Below are positions 30,265-39,539 of a stretch of DNA of 47,749 nt, piece after piece; positions within the stretch are counted from its first letter, which is position 1; each line of letters opens with the position of its first letter. Where the stretch lies: positions 1 through 47,749 of the forward strand of contig JACQNX010000054.1 of NCBI GenBank assembly GCA_016202875.1, given 5' to 3'. The stretch comes from Candidatus Aenigmatarchaeota archaeon (lineage in GTDB: Archaea > Aenigmatarchaeota > Aenigmatarchaeia > GW2011-AR5). A program made the position numbers and the translations under genes. A model generated the notes under the pieces. The model did not search any database. It saw nothing but the letters and a program-made list of their open reading frames with translations, and had not been told where the DNA came from.

Positions 30265-32442
30265 GTGAGCCATACTCTAATTATTTCGGAGAAGCCATCT
30301 GCAGCAAAATCCATAGCTGAGGCACTAGCAGAAGGAAAGGTTAAGACGCATGGAGATGACGGCAGCAAGGCTGTTTATTACGAGTTTGTGAGGGACAACA
30401 AGGACTTCATGGTTGTGCCGGCAGTGGGACACTTGTTCACGCTCAAGCAAATAGGTAAGGGATGGAACTATCCCGTGTTTGATGCAGATTGGTCGCCGAC
30501 ATTCCAGGCGAACAAATTTGCCAAGTTCACGGAGCCCTATTTCAGAAACATGGAATTGCTGGCCAAGGATGCAAAGGACGTGGTGATAGCAACAGACTAT
30601 GACGAGGAAGGGGAAGTCATAGGATATAATATTTTGACGCGTATTCTTGGTCGAAAGGATGCGACGAGAATGAAATTCTCGACAATGACAAAAGAGGAGT
30701 TGATAGACAGCTATCTTCATTCTGGAAAGATAAATAAGAATTTAATTGAAGCTGGATTAGCCCGTCATTTTCTCGACTTTTATTGGGGCTTGAGTCTAAC
30801 CCGTGCGCTCACGCTGGCAATAAAGGCTTCTGCAAAAAGATTCCGCATCCTGTCAACTGGAAGGGTGCAGGGGCCTGTGCTGCACATGCTCGCCAAGCAC
30901 GAGAAGCAGATACAGGCTTTTAGATCAAAACCATTCTGGGAACTGGGACTGGATGTTGCAATTGGGAAACAAACACTCAAGGCTCAGTACAGCAAGGACA
31001 AAATTTGGGACAAGCAGGAGGCAGACAAGATTGCGGAGAAGATCGGACAAGAGGCAAAAGTCAAAGACATTAAGACAAAAATCATGACACAGAACCCGCC
31101 TAAGCCTTACAATACAACATCTTTGCTTGCTGATATCTATAGGTACTTTGGCTACAGCCCGCAACAGGGCATGAGCATTGCCGAGGCGCTCTACCAGGCA
31201 GGGCTTATTTCCTATCCAAGAACGAGCAGCGAGAAGCTGCCTAAGGACATTAATTACAAGAAAATAATTTCTGCACTTGGAAAACAGAGCAAGTACGCAA
31301 AGGAAGCAAAACAATTACTAGCAAAAGAGCTGAAGCCTGAAGAAGGCGCGAAGACAGATACCGCACATCCTGCTGTTTATCCTACAGGAGAAGCCAAGAA
31401 AATAGGTGGAAAGCAACAGAACGTTTATGACCTTATAGTCAGAAGATTTCTTGCTTGTTTTGGTGAGCCTGCGAAAAGAGAAAGTATTAAAGTAAGCTTG
31501 GAGTCAGGTGGAGAGATTTTCTTTTTATCTGGCAAAAAAACAATTGAGGCAGGCTGGACTTTGCTTTACGGAAAATATGCCCAAAGAGAAGAAATAATAC
31601 TTCCTAATATGAGGATAGGCGATGTGCTAAAAATAAAGAAAGTGAATTTGAACGAGAAAGAGACACAGCCTCCTGCAAGATATTCTCAAGGGTCTGTATT
31701 GAAAGACATGGAGGCAAAAAATCTTGGAACCAAAGCCACCAGGAGCCAAATTCTTCAAATACTTTATAACAGAGGCTACCTGATAGGCAAGAGCATTGAG
31801 GTGACTGAGCTTGGCATGCAGCTGTCCGATGTTCTTGAGAAGAACATTCCTGATGTCGTTTCCGAGAAGCTGACTGCACATTTTGAGGAGATGACTGATG
31901 CCATAGAACTAGGCAAGGAGAGAAAAGAGAAAGTGCTGGAGGAGGCGAGGAAAAGAATAGAAAAAATATGTGACAGTTTTCGCACAAAAGAGAAGAAAGT
32001 AGGCGATGAACTAACCAAGGCTGTTATTGCGACTCAGGACAAGCAGAGCATACTAGGCACATGCAAAGCATGCAATGGCACACTCAAGGTGCACAAGAAC
32101 TGGCGCACTGGCAAGCGCTTTGCCGGATGCTCGGGCTACCCGAAAGGCTGCAGGACTGGTTATCCATTACCACGCGAGGGCATTATAACACGTACAGAAA
32201 AGCAGTGCGAAGAATGCGGGACGCCGATAATACAGGTCAGGCCTGCAGGCAGGAGGCCATTCAGGATGTGCCTGGACCCGATGTGCAAGACGAAGGCTGA
32301 ATGGCTGGACAAGAAGAAACTCAAGAAAGCGCAGGAAGAGAGCAGGGCTGCCAGCAAACTCGCAAAAGAGATGAAATGTGAACAGTGCAATAAATATTTC
32401 AAATCCAAGAGAGCCATGTCTGTCCATATGAAGGGACACTGA
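30265..32442 (+). CDS. topA: DNA topoisomerase IA with C-terminal zinc fingers
   Basis: This 725-residue protein begins with a TOPRIM domain (LIISEKPSAAKSIAEAL, then ATDYDEEGEVIGYNI with the DxDxE metal site). The catalytic Tyr is Y317 in GLISYPRTSSEKLP. The rest of the core includes TARF-like KATRSQILQILYNRGYL. The C-terminus has two topoisomerase zinc modules (CKACNGTLKVHKNWRTGKRF...CSGYPKGC by Cys positions, and CEECGTPI...CLDPMC), then a classical C2H2 finger: C705, C708, H721, H725 (the last residue), in spacing Cx2Cx12Hx3H. It relaxes negative supercoils by single-strand passage. The start is GTG with GGTGAT upstream. Confidence 0.95.
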   Translation: MSHTLIISEKPSAAKSIAEALAEGKVKTHGDDGSKAVYYEFVRDNKDFMVVPAVGHLFTLKQIGKGWNYPVFDADWSPTFQANKFAKFTEPYFRNMELLAKDAKDVVIATDYDEEGEVIGYNILTRILGRKDATRMKFSTMTKEELIDSYLHSGKINKNLIEAGLARHFLDFYWGLSLTRALTLAIKASAKRFRILSTGRVQGPVLHMLAKHEKQIQAFRSKPFWELGLDVAIGKQTLKAQYSKDKIWDKQEADKIAEKIGQEAKVKDIKTKIMTQNPPKPYNTTSLLADIYRYFGYSPQQGMSIAEALYQAGLISYPRTSSEKLPKDINYKKIISALGKQSKYAKEAKQLLAKELKPEEGAKTDTAHPAVYPTGEAKKIGGKQQNVYDLIVRRFLACFGEPAKRESIKVSLESGGEIFFLSGKKTIEAGWTLLYGKYAQREEIILPNMRIGDVLKIKKVNLNEKETQPPARYSQGSVLKDMEAKNLGTKATRSQILQILYNRGYLIGKSIEVTELGMQLSDVLEKNIPDVVSEKLTAHFEEMTDAIELGKERKEKVLEEARKRIEKICDSFRTKEKKVGDELTKAVIATQDKQSILGTCKACNGTLKVHKNWRTGKRFAGCSGYPKGCRTGYPLPREGIITRTEKQCEECGTPIIQVRPAGRRPFRMCLDPMCKTKAEWLDKKKLKKAQEESRAASKLAKEMKCEQCNKYFKSKRAMSVHMKGH

Positions 32443-32451
32443 GGGAAATGC

Positions 32452-33183
32452 ATGAAATACTTGATGATTCTCTTGATTGCGCTACTAGCTGGCTGCGTCC
32501 AGACACAGACAAACGAATGGGCGCAATACAAAGTAAATGATATTACGATAAAATGGCTCGGGCATTCTGCTTTTATTGTGGATGGCGAGAAGACAATATA
32601 TTTTGATCCTTTTGTTCTGGATGCAAATCCCAAACAGGCAGACTACATACTCATCACCCACGAGCACTTTGATCACTGCAGCCCTGAGCACGTCAAGAGA
32701 ATACAGACAGACAGGACAAGAATCATCTCAACTTTCGGCTGCATAGAGAAGCTATCAGGCAAAACAAATTCCATAAAACCAACAGAATCCTTCAACTACA
32801 CATTTGACAGTATTTATATTGTTGCCTACGAGTCCTACAACAATGACAAGTCGTATCATCCTCGTGGAGATGGCGTAGGGTTTCTAGTGGACTTCAACGG
32901 CACTAAGATTTATCATGCAGGCGATACAGACAACGTAGAAGAATTTGCCAACCTTACACAGGAAAAAATAGATGTGCTGCTGGTACCGATAGGAGGCAAA
33001 TACACTATGAATGCCACAGAAGCAGCAGCGGCTGTTAAGATAATCAAACCGCGAGTTGTGATACCCATGCACTTCAATTCAGCAAAATACGGTATTACTG
33101 ATGTCGAAGCAGACGCTGAGCAGTTCAAGGCCCTTCTTGGCGGGTCGGGAATAGATGTCGTGATTTTAAAAGCTGCAGCGTGA
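32452..33183 (+). CDS. UlaG-like metallo-beta-lactamase lipoprotein
   Basis: This 243-residue protein has a signal segment (YLMILLIALLAGC) ending in the lipobox Leu-Ala-Gly-Cys with Cys15, so it is probably anchored outside the cell membrane. The MBL domain has IKWLGHSAFIV, YILITHEHFDHCSPEHV (HxHxDH), KIYHAGDTD, and VIPMHFN, the ordered ligands of the UlaG-like, beta-lactamase superfamily. The substrate is unknown; a phosphodiester or lactone is typical. It starts 10 bases after topA. Confidence 0.82.
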   Translation: MKYLMILLIALLAGCVQTQTNEWAQYKVNDITIKWLGHSAFIVDGEKTIYFDPFVLDANPKQADYILITHEHFDHCSPEHVKRIQTDRTRIISTFGCIEKLSGKTNSIKPTESFNYTFDSIYIVAYESYNNDKSYHPRGDGVGFLVDFNGTKIYHAGDTDNVEEFANLTQEKIDVLLVPIGGKYTMNATEAAAAVKIIKPRVVIPMHFNSAKYGITDVEADAEQFKALLGGSGIDVVILKAAA

Positions 33184-33244
33184 AATCCACTGCTTAAAAA
33201 CGGCGGAATGCTAAGCTTAAACCCTTTTCTGATAATGCTTTGAG

Positions 33245-33520
33245 ATGTTGCTGAAGATTCTGGGAGCTATAGATATTTTCAGCGCACTAATCATCATATT
33301 CAACATATACAACATTCACTGGATTATCACAACAGTTCATGTTATTGTGCTTTTTGTGAAGGGCATAACGAGTTTGATTTCTGACGCCCCAGGAGTTGTA
33401 ATGGGTTTGACGGATATAATGGCTGCCTTGTTTATTTACTTCGCTGTTACAGGGCTGCTGCCCATAAAAATTATTCTTTTTATCGTCCTTGTAGGCAAAG
33501 GTGCTTATAGCCTGGCCTAA
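33245..33520 (+). CDS. Small three- or four-helix membrane protein
   Basis: This 91-residue, almost wholly hydrophobic protein has helices around IDIFSALIIIFNIYN, WIITTVHVIVLFVKGI, LTDIMAALFIYFAVTGL and IILFIVLVGKGAYSLA. A CTTAAA box centred 26.5 nt before the ATG predicts a leaderless mRNA. It resembles short DoxX-like or uncharacterised archaeal membrane proteins; the function is unknown. It overlaps the convergent radB stop by 4 bases. Confidence 0.65.
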   Translation: MLLKILGAIDIFSALIIIFNIYNIHWIITTVHVIVLFVKGITSLISDAPGVVMGLTDIMAALFIYFAVTGLLPIKIILFIVLVGKGAYSLA

Positions 33521-34206
33521 AAGATATCGAACTTCTTCGTTTCTTCAAGCCCTTTCTCTACTATCTTAAACTCTATAGCTTTACCTTCGCCAATAGACCT
33601 ATGCTTACGGACTATCGCAACACGGTGATTGTCTTTTTCAAGCTTTCTTAATTCTACCAGAGTTTTGGACCAATAGCGGGCGATGGTGCGGGATGTCAGT
33701 TCGACTTTGTCGTCCTTTGTATAAACTTGATTTGTGACAAGGACAGGAATTTTGTGTTTCCTCGTAATTTTTGACAAAACAGAATATTGCGTAGCCAACT
33801 GCCTGTTGACCAAGGAAAAATTTGTGTCATCGAGATGAAGCCTGTAGAGGGCGACAAGAGAGTCAATTACAATCAAGGATATATCTTCTTTTTCTACCAT
33901 CTTTTCCAGGCTCTGCACTATTTTATGCTGTTCATCCCAGTCATGGACCTGCAGCAAGAATATATTTTTCATATCTTTTTGCGTCCCACCAAGCTGGGCG
34001 AATCGCTCATAGGAGAAAGATCCTTCTGTGTCAATATAGACAGACTTGTTATTTTTGACAACACCCAGGACTGTGCAGAGCGCTATATTGGTTTTTCCTG
34101 AACCAGGAGGGCCGTACACGTTTGTTATCGTATCTATTTCCAGGCCTCCGTTAAGAATCTTATCGAGCGGGGTTTTGGTGGGCAACCTGTCTGTCAGCTT
34201 TTCCAT
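33517..34206 (-). CDS. radB: RadB recombinase paralogue
   Basis: This 229-residue RecA-fold ATPase has no N-terminal HhH domain, which separates RadB from RadA. It has NVYGPPGSGKTNIALCTVLG (Walker A), SVYIDTEGSFSYERF, ISLIVIDSLVALYRLHL (Walker B), VLVTNQVY (L2 region), and ARYWSKTLVELRKLE near the end. RadB assists RadA in archaeal homologous recombination. A CTAAAA box about 25.5 nt upstream of the ATG suggests a leaderless transcript. Confidence 0.92.
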   Translation of the reverse strand: MEKLTDRLPTKTPLDKILNGGLEIDTITNVYGPPGSGKTNIALCTVLGVVKNNKSVYIDTEGSFSYERFAQLGGTQKDMKNIFLLQVHDWDEQHKIVQSLEKMVEKEDISLIVIDSLVALYRLHLDDTNFSLVNRQLATQYSVLSKITRKHKIPVLVTNQVYTKDDKVELTSRTIARYWSKTLVELRKLEKDNHRVAIVRKHRSIGEGKAIEFKIVEKGLEETKKFDIF

Positions 34207-34295
34207 GAATATGCTCTCTTCTGAGACTTTTTAGAGGTATCGTATAGAAGATTTTGAACGCAAGAAATAAAAACACGTAAAACAGAAAAAGTAGA

Positions 34296-34496
34296 ATGAA
34301 GTGCGACACAGGAAAGTGCAAAAAAGAAGCAGCCACAAACATGATTATCAGGGACTATCTTAACAGGCCTATAATTGTCATCAGAGTATGCCGCGAACAC
34401 TTGGAAAAACTATACCAGAGCGGATTCTTTTCAGGTGGCATGCTCAAGCAGCAGAGAGAAGAGGCGGAGAAAGTTCTTGGTTCTAATAAAGCTTAA
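34296..34496 (+). CDS. Small Cys/His protein
   Basis: This 66-residue protein has CDTGKC at the start and VCREHLEKLY in the middle, giving a C-x4-C...C-x2-H set that could bind one zinc. An amphipathic C-terminal helix (KQQREEAEKVLG) follows. ATAAAA is centred 26.5 nt upstream, predicting a leaderless mRNA. The overall layout resembles the protein at 39308-39490. It is not recognised; a treble-clef-type binding module is possible. Confidence 0.6.
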   Translation: MKCDTGKCKKEAATNMIIRDYLNRPIIVIRVCREHLEKLYQSGFFSGGMLKQQREEAEKVLGSNKA

Positions 34497-34551
34497 ATAC
34501 TTTTAGTGTCATGAGTTACTCTAAATAACATACTGCGGCAGGGTGAGTGTC

Positions 34552-34902
34552 ATGCACATTGAGATCAAGCGAGGAAAGGAGATGCCTGTAGTTATAATCA
34601 CTTTCCACACAAGGAGCGACAGGTTTGACTCTGAATATGACAAGAGCAAGTTTTTCCGCGAGCTGCATGGGTGGAAGCAGACTGTGCCTGGGAATGGCAA
34701 ACGATATACCTATGCCAGGAAGGGCGTGCTCTCAGAAGTGCCGCACATCAAGGTTTCAGATTCTACATTCATAGTGCCCAGCGCTGAGGCGAAGACCTTA
34801 ATTGAATACATGGAAGAGTGGGCAGACAAGGTGGAGTTTGAGATGCTGGACATGATGATGAGGCAGAGAGAGTTTATGAGGAGACTTGCCAATGAGCTAT
34901 AA
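34552..34902 (+). CDS. Unknown soluble protein, about 116 residues
   Basis: The sequence IEIKRGKEMPVVIITFHTRS, a central YDKSKFFRELHGWKQTV and a helical C-terminus rich in Met (MLDMMMRQREFMRRLANEL) are visible, with no known motif. ATG 34552 is preferred over a GTG at 34543 because GGGTGA lies 5 bases before it. A CTTAAA box at 34492-34497 would give a leader of about 32 nt. It may be an archaeal conserved hypothetical; no function can be assigned. Confidence 0.6.
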   Translation: MHIEIKRGKEMPVVIITFHTRSDRFDSEYDKSKFFRELHGWKQTVPGNGKRYTYARKGVLSEVPHIKVSDSTFIVPSAEAKTLIEYMEEWADKVEFEMLDMMMRQREFMRRLANEL

Positions 34903-34968
34903 ATATCGGGACTGAAATAAAGATATTGGATAAACGAAAGTCAGAAAATCAAGAGAGCCGTGATTAGT

Positions 34969-37900
34969 ATGCCTGAGGAAAACGAACTTAAACTGCGTAT
35001 TGGGGAACTTACCGAGAGAAATGATTTTGGAAGAGGCATTGTACGAATAGCAGCGAAGGATATGAAGCACATAGGCGTTACAGAGGGCGATGTCGTTGAG
35101 ATAGAAGGCAAGAGAAAAACAGCTGCTGTTGTTATCAGGGCCTATCCTGTTGATGTTGGTTTAGATGTGATAAGGATGGACGGCTTATGCAGGCGCAACT
35201 GCGGTGCCGGGATCGGGGAAATAGTAAAGGCACGCAAAGCGGAAGTCAAAGAGGCCAAGGCTGTTACCATTGCGCCGGCGCGTAAAGGTATAATAATACA
35301 TATGGGAAATAACCTTCTCAAGCATAACATGCTCATGAGGCCGATAGTTACAGGAGATATCATAATACCAAATCCTATAGTGCAGGACAGAAGATCCCAG
35401 ACTACATTGTTTGAGCAGTTCTTTGGGATGGATTTCGGAGACTTCCTATTCACACCTTTTGGCGAAGAAAAATTTGTCGTCGTCAGCACAGACCCCAAGG
35501 GCATTGTTCGCATAACAAGGGCTACGGATGTTGAACTGCTTCCGCAGGCAACCAGGCCTATGGAAGAAGACAAGATACCTGAGGTTACTTATGAAGATCT
35601 TGGCGGATTGCATGAGGAGATAAAGAAAGTCAGGGAAATGATAGAGCTTCCGCTCAAGCACCCGGAAGTTTTTGAGAGATTGGGCGTGGAGGCGCCGAAG
35701 GGGATACTACTCCACGGGCCGCCTGGCACGGGAAAAACTTTGCTCGCAAAAGCTGTTGCTAATGAGAGTGGGGCGAAGTTTTTTGTGATCAATGGGCCGG
35801 AGGTGATGTCAAAGTTTTATGGTGAGTCGCTCACGCCAGACGAAAGCATATTCACAATAGAAGACGGCATTGCATCAGTAGGGCCCATTAGAGATATTGT
35901 TAGATCAAAATCAGCTGAAGCTGTTGCAGAATTTGATGGAATCGGCAAAATAGAAAAAGGGCAAATTAAGAGCTATATAGAGCACCCGTTCCAGGAAGGC
36001 AAAAAAATATTCGAGATTACGACCTCAACAGGCAGGAAAATAAAGGTAACTGACTACCACTCCCTGTTCGCACTGAAAAACGGAAAAATTGCAGATATCA
36101 AGACGAGCGACATCACGCCGGAGGACACGTATCTTGCAATACCGTCAAAACTGCCTGCTCCAGAGACCTATGCGGAAATAGACATACTGAAAGAGCTGGC
36201 CGACAGCGAAGAGCCGAAGGTAAGGAGCCGGCAGATAAAAGAATTTATCAGGACAGTCGGCATACAAAGATCTGCAGAAATTCTGGGCGTTAAAGAAAAA
36301 TACGTTTATGACATTTACGGGAAGAACGTTGCCATCAGCATCAAGGACCTCATTAAACTGGCAAATGAAAGCAACAATGGCGCCATCGACTATAATGCCG
36401 CCCGCATAGTTGCAAAGCAAAACGGCGGGAGCCTGCCTGCGAAAATCACCATAGACGAGGATTTGGCCACTATTATCGGCTTGTTTCTGGCAGAAGGGTC
36501 TTACACGACAAAAGACGCAATAAGAATAACCAATGAATTGCCGGAAACCAAAGAAGCGGTCAGGCGTTTCTGCAGGAAGTATGGCATAAGACTCACGGAA
36601 TACCAGGACGACATGATTCTGAATTCGGAGCCGCTGAAAGTTGTGTTTGAACAGATACTTGGCATCATGACAGGGGCAGAAAACAAATCTATCACACCCA
36701 AGCTCATGTCCATGCCACTCAATCTTGTGAAGGCGATGCTGCGCGGCTACTACACAGGCGACGGCAGTGTTTATCCGCCAAAATTGGCTCATACAATTGA
36801 AGCAAGCACCATAAGCAAAAAACTCGCCAATGATATGATGTATACGCTGCTGTATTTTGGCATAATTGCCAAATGCGTGCCCAAAAAAGAAAAGACAGGC
36901 AGCATATCCTACAGGATACTCATCCAAAGCCCTGAAGGGTTCCAAAAGTTCTCAGAGATAGGATTTCTTGACAACAAAAGAAACCAAAGAATACAGAACT
37001 ACCTGAATTCGAAGAAGTTCGACAGGACACAGAAAATACCCATATGGCCCGAGCTCAGGAAACTGATAAAATCAAGGCAGAGGCTGCACGCGTGGTCCAA
37101 TTCCAAGACAATAGGCAGGGATATCCTTAGAGAAGAGCTGGCAAAGGCAGACCCGCAGAAAGAAAAATACACAGACGCATGGGGCATTATTGATTCTGAG
37201 CTTGCCTGGGACAAAGTCAGGGATGTAAACGAAATCAGGTACAGCGGAAATGTTTATGATGTTTCTGTAAACCCAAACGAAAATTTTGTCGCCGGCTTCG
37301 GCGGCATTTTTGCCCACAACAGCGAAGAAAACCTTCGCAAAGTCTTTGAGCAAGCAGAGAAGAACGCGCCGAGCATAGTGTTCATAGACGAGATAGACTC
37401 CATCGCGCCAAAGCGAGAGGAGGTCAAGGGAGAAGTTGAGAAGCGCGTTGTCTCGCAGATGCTCACAATAATGGACGGACTGAAATCAAGGGGAAAGGTA
37501 ATAGTTATCGGCGCCACAAACATACCGAATTCACTTGACCCTGCACTCAGGAGGCCAGGGAGGTTTGACAGGGAGATAGAGCTTGGCGTGCCCAACAAGG
37601 AGGGCAGAAAAGAGATACTGCAGATACACACAAGAGGCATGCCGCTGGACAAGAAAGTAGATATTGACAAAATAGCAGAGATAACTTATGGCTATGTAGG
37701 GGCTGATATATCTGCGCTCTGCAAAGAAGCTGCAATGCATGCGCTGCGGCGGATACTGCCAAGCATAAGCGAGATAAAAGAAGACAAACCTATACCGACA
37801 GAAGTTCTGAAAAAATTGATTGTGACAAAAGATGACTTTGATCACGCATTGAAGATTGTAGAGCCTTCTGCCATGAGAGAGGTACTGATAGAAGTGCCAA

Positions 37901-38739
37901 ACGTGAAATGGGAGGACATAGGGGGACTTAATGAAGTCAAAAGACAGCTGAAGGAAACAATAGAATGGCCTTTGAAATATCCGGATTCTTTCAAGAGACT
38001 TGGAATAAGGCCACCGACTGGAGTAATGCTATTTGGACCACCAGGGTGCGGCAAAACTTTAATCGCAAAAGCTGTTGCGCATGAGAGCAGTGCAAACTTT
38101 ATTTCAATCAAGGGCCCTGAGCTGCTTTCCATGTGGGTAGGGGAGAGTGAAAGGCATTTAAGAGATGTATTTCGCAGAGCCAAGCAGGTCGCACCAGCTA
38201 TAATATTTTTTGACGAGATAGATGCGCTGGCACCAAGAAGAGGAATGAATGCCGGTGATAATGTATCAGAGAGAGTTGTGTCGCAACTTCTGGCGGAGAT
38301 ATCCGGACTTGAGGAGTTGAATGATGTAATAGTAATATCCGCTACCAACCGGCCTGATATTGTGGACCCTGCATTGCTAAGGCCAGGAAGATTTGACAGG
38401 CAAATATTAGTACCGACGCCGGACGAAGAGGCAAGACTTGCAATTTTAAAGGTTCATACAAGGGACATGCCTCTAGATGAAGACGTTGACCTGCGAAGAC
38501 TGACTAAAGAAACAACTGGATATTCAGGCGCTGACTTGCAGGCATTAGTAAGAGAGGCTGCACTACATGCGATGAGAAAGGATGTCAATGCTGAGAAAGT
38601 GACTGCAAAAGATTTTGCACAAGCGCTGAAGGATATAAAATCTTCTGTCACGCAAGAGATGAACGAATTTTATACAAGCATAATGAAGAGAAGGAAGACA
38701 CAACTAATGGAAGACGAAGTCGCGACTTATACTGGATAA
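34969..38739 (+). CDS. cdc48: CDC48/VCP-type AAA+ ATPase precursor with intein
   Basis: This 1256-residue precursor would splice to about 758 residues, the usual archaeal CDC48 length. The N-domain has LRIGELTERNDFGRGIVRIA and the double-psi barrel. D1 has HGPPGTGKTLLAKAVANESG (Walker A) and IVFIDEIDSIAPKR (Walker B), and is split by the intein. D2 has FGPPGCGKTLIAKAVAHESS (Walker A with Cys in the loop) and IIFFDEIDALAPRR, plus both arginine-finger regions. CDC48 is an unfoldase that pulls proteins out of complexes and feeds the proteasome. ATG 34969 is chosen because GTGAT lies 4 bases upstream; the ORF could begin with GTG at 34960. A TATAAA at 34898-34903 overlaps the previous stop. Confidence 0.95.
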   Translation: MPEENELKLRIGELTERNDFGRGIVRIAAKDMKHIGVTEGDVVEIEGKRKTAAVVIRAYPVDVGLDVIRMDGLCRRNCGAGIGEIVKARKAEVKEAKAVTIAPARKGIIIHMGNNLLKHNMLMRPIVTGDIIIPNPIVQDRRSQTTLFEQFFGMDFGDFLFTPFGEEKFVVVSTDPKGIVRITRATDVELLPQATRPMEEDKIPEVTYEDLGGLHEEIKKVREMIELPLKHPEVFERLGVEAPKGILLHGPPGTGKTLLAKAVANESGAKFFVINGPEVMSKFYGESLTPDESIFTIEDGIASVGPIRDIVRSKSAEAVAEFDGIGKIEKGQIKSYIEHPFQEGKKIFEITTSTGRKIKVTDYHSLFALKNGKIADIKTSDITPEDTYLAIPSKLPAPETYAEIDILKELADSEEPKVRSRQIKEFIRTVGIQRSAEILGVKEKYVYDIYGKNVAISIKDLIKLANESNNGAIDYNAARIVAKQNGGSLPAKITIDEDLATIIGLFLAEGSYTTKDAIRITNELPETKEAVRRFCRKYGIRLTEYQDDMILNSEPLKVVFEQILGIMTGAENKSITPKLMSMPLNLVKAMLRGYYTGDGSVYPPKLAHTIEASTISKKLANDMMYTLLYFGIIAKCVPKKEKTGSISYRILIQSPEGFQKFSEIGFLDNKRNQRIQNYLNSKKFDRTQKIPIWPELRKLIKSRQRLHAWSNSKTIGRDILREELAKADPQKEKYTDAWGIIDSELAWDKVRDVNEIRYSGNVYDVSVNPNENFVAGFGGIFAHNSEENLRKVFEQAEKNAPSIVFIDEIDSIAPKREEVKGEVEKRVVSQMLTIMDGLKSRGKVIVIGATNIPNSLDPALRRPGRFDREIELGVPNKEGRKEILQIHTRGMPLDKKVDIDKIAEITYGYVGADISALCKEAAMHALRRILPSISEIKEDKPIPTEVLKKLIVTKDDFDHALKIVEPSAMREVLIEVPNVKWEDIGGLNEVKRQLKETIEWPLKYPDSFKRLGIRPPTGVMLFGPPGCGKTLIAKAVAHESSANFISIKGPELLSMWVGESERHLRDVFRRAKQVAPAIIFFDEIDALAPRRGMNAGDNVSERVVSQLLAEISGLEELNDVIVISATNRPDIVDPALLRPGRFDRQILVPTPDEEARLAILKVHTRDMPLDEDVDLRRLTKETTGYSGADLQALVREAALHAMRKDVNAEKVTAKDFAQALKDIKSSVTQEMNEFYTSIMKRRKTQLMEDEVATYTG
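35827..37320 (+). mobile_element. Intein in cdc48 with LAGLIDADG homing endonuclease
   Basis: The 498-residue insert interrupts D1 between ...KFYGE and SEENLRKV, in the segment just after Walker A. It starts with Ser (SLTPDESIFTIEDG) rather than Cys. It has the block B pattern KVTDYHSLFAL (TxxH), ends with VYDVSVNPNENFVAGFGGIF then Ala-His-Asn (blocks F and G), and is followed by Ser as +1 nucleophile. The endonuclease has two LAGLIDADG-like motifs, IIGLFLAEGS and LRGYYTGDGS, with an acidic residue in each. An HTH-like segment (RTVGIQRSAEILGVKEKYVY) precedes them. All splicing residues appear intact, so it is probably active. Confidence 0.93.
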
Positions 38740-38776
38740 TTTTCATGTCTGACACAAAGACAAAGGAGATGATTAT

Positions 38777-39289
38777 GTGATTTGCTTGCTTGCACACGAA
38801 CAACAGGTATCAAAAGCACTAGAAGAGGCAAATTCCTTCCATGAGATTTTTGCCTTAGTTCAGACAGCTGTAGAAAAGACACTGAGAGAATCGCGTGCTG
38901 GCCTGAATCTTGGCATAATGGAGCTTGGCAATGAGAAAAATAAATTCCTAGGCGCTTTCTATCCTGCCGAATCAAATATAATTGTCCTGAACAACACCCC
39001 ACTCAGACGAATAGCAGAGACAAATCCAGAACTGTTCAAGCCCTATTTGTTTCATGTCATCCTTCATGAATATTTGCACAGCCTTGGATATCTGGATGAA
39101 AATACAGTAAGAAGCATTTCTTACAGCGTATGCAGCCAAATGCTTGGAGAGAATCACCCTGCAACGCAGATGACTATTGATATCGAAAGATTTTTCCCCA
39201 GCTTAGTCTATCCCTATGGGCTTCCTGCAAATACACAACACATGCTGTTGATAGAAGACTTAGACAGAGGAATGGACTATATTGATTAA
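38777..39289 (+). CDS. HEXXH metalloprotease-like protein
   Basis: This 170-residue protein has HVILHEYLHSLGYLDEN, a HExxH zinc motif with a second-sphere extension resembling minimal gluzincin/metzincin-like folds. It has no signal peptide, so it is cytosolic or released without one. An AGGAG signal precedes the GTG start by 8 bases. It lies 37 bases after cdc48 on the same strand and could form a unit with it (unfoldase plus protease). The rest of the protein is not recognised. Substrate unknown. Confidence 0.65.
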   Translation: MICLLAHEQQVSKALEEANSFHEIFALVQTAVEKTLRESRAGLNLGIMELGNEKNKFLGAFYPAESNIIVLNNTPLRRIAETNPELFKPYLFHVILHEYLHSLGYLDENTVRSISYSVCSQMLGENHPATQMTIDIERFFPSLVYPYGLPANTQHMLLIEDLDRGMDYID

Positions 39290-39307
39290 TTTAATGGAAA
39301 TTCAGAG

Positions 39308-39490
39308 ATGACAATAATGACAGCAGAAACGAAAGAGAACATTGATGGCAGCTTCATGAAATGCATGGTCTGTGAAATGCCGACGGTCATGGCATTCAGG
39401 AAAAAAGACATAGAGGCTGCTTTTTGTACTAAGCACATACCAGAACAAAGGCAAATGATAACAATAGCACTATGCATCAATATCAGATGA
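39308..39490 (+). CDS. Small Cys-rich protein
   Basis: This 60-residue protein has KCMVCEMPTV and FCTKHIPEQ, giving C-x2-C...C-x2-H, a likely one-zinc site, plus a Met-rich N-terminus. ATG 39317 is an alternative start. It sits between the protease-like gene and purD and may be co-transcribed with the former. It is similar in layout, though not clearly in sequence, to the protein at 34296-34496. Not recognised. Confidence 0.5.
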   Translation: MTIMTAETKENIDGSFMKCMVCEMPTVMAFRKKDIEAAFCTKHIPEQRQMITIALCINIR

Positions 39491-39539
39491 CGCATTACGA
39501 AGAATTTACACTAACATGACGGCAATTTTCTACTTCGTG

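Noticed and set aside
36145..36945. Long minus-strand open frame opposite the intein
   Set aside because: It is antisense to clear intein motifs, lacks protein-like pattern and has no promoter or ribosome signal.
38746..38781. 11-codon ORF just after cdc48 overlapping the protease-like start
   Set aside because: Too short to support; no signal beyond the AGGAG that serves the GTG at 38777.
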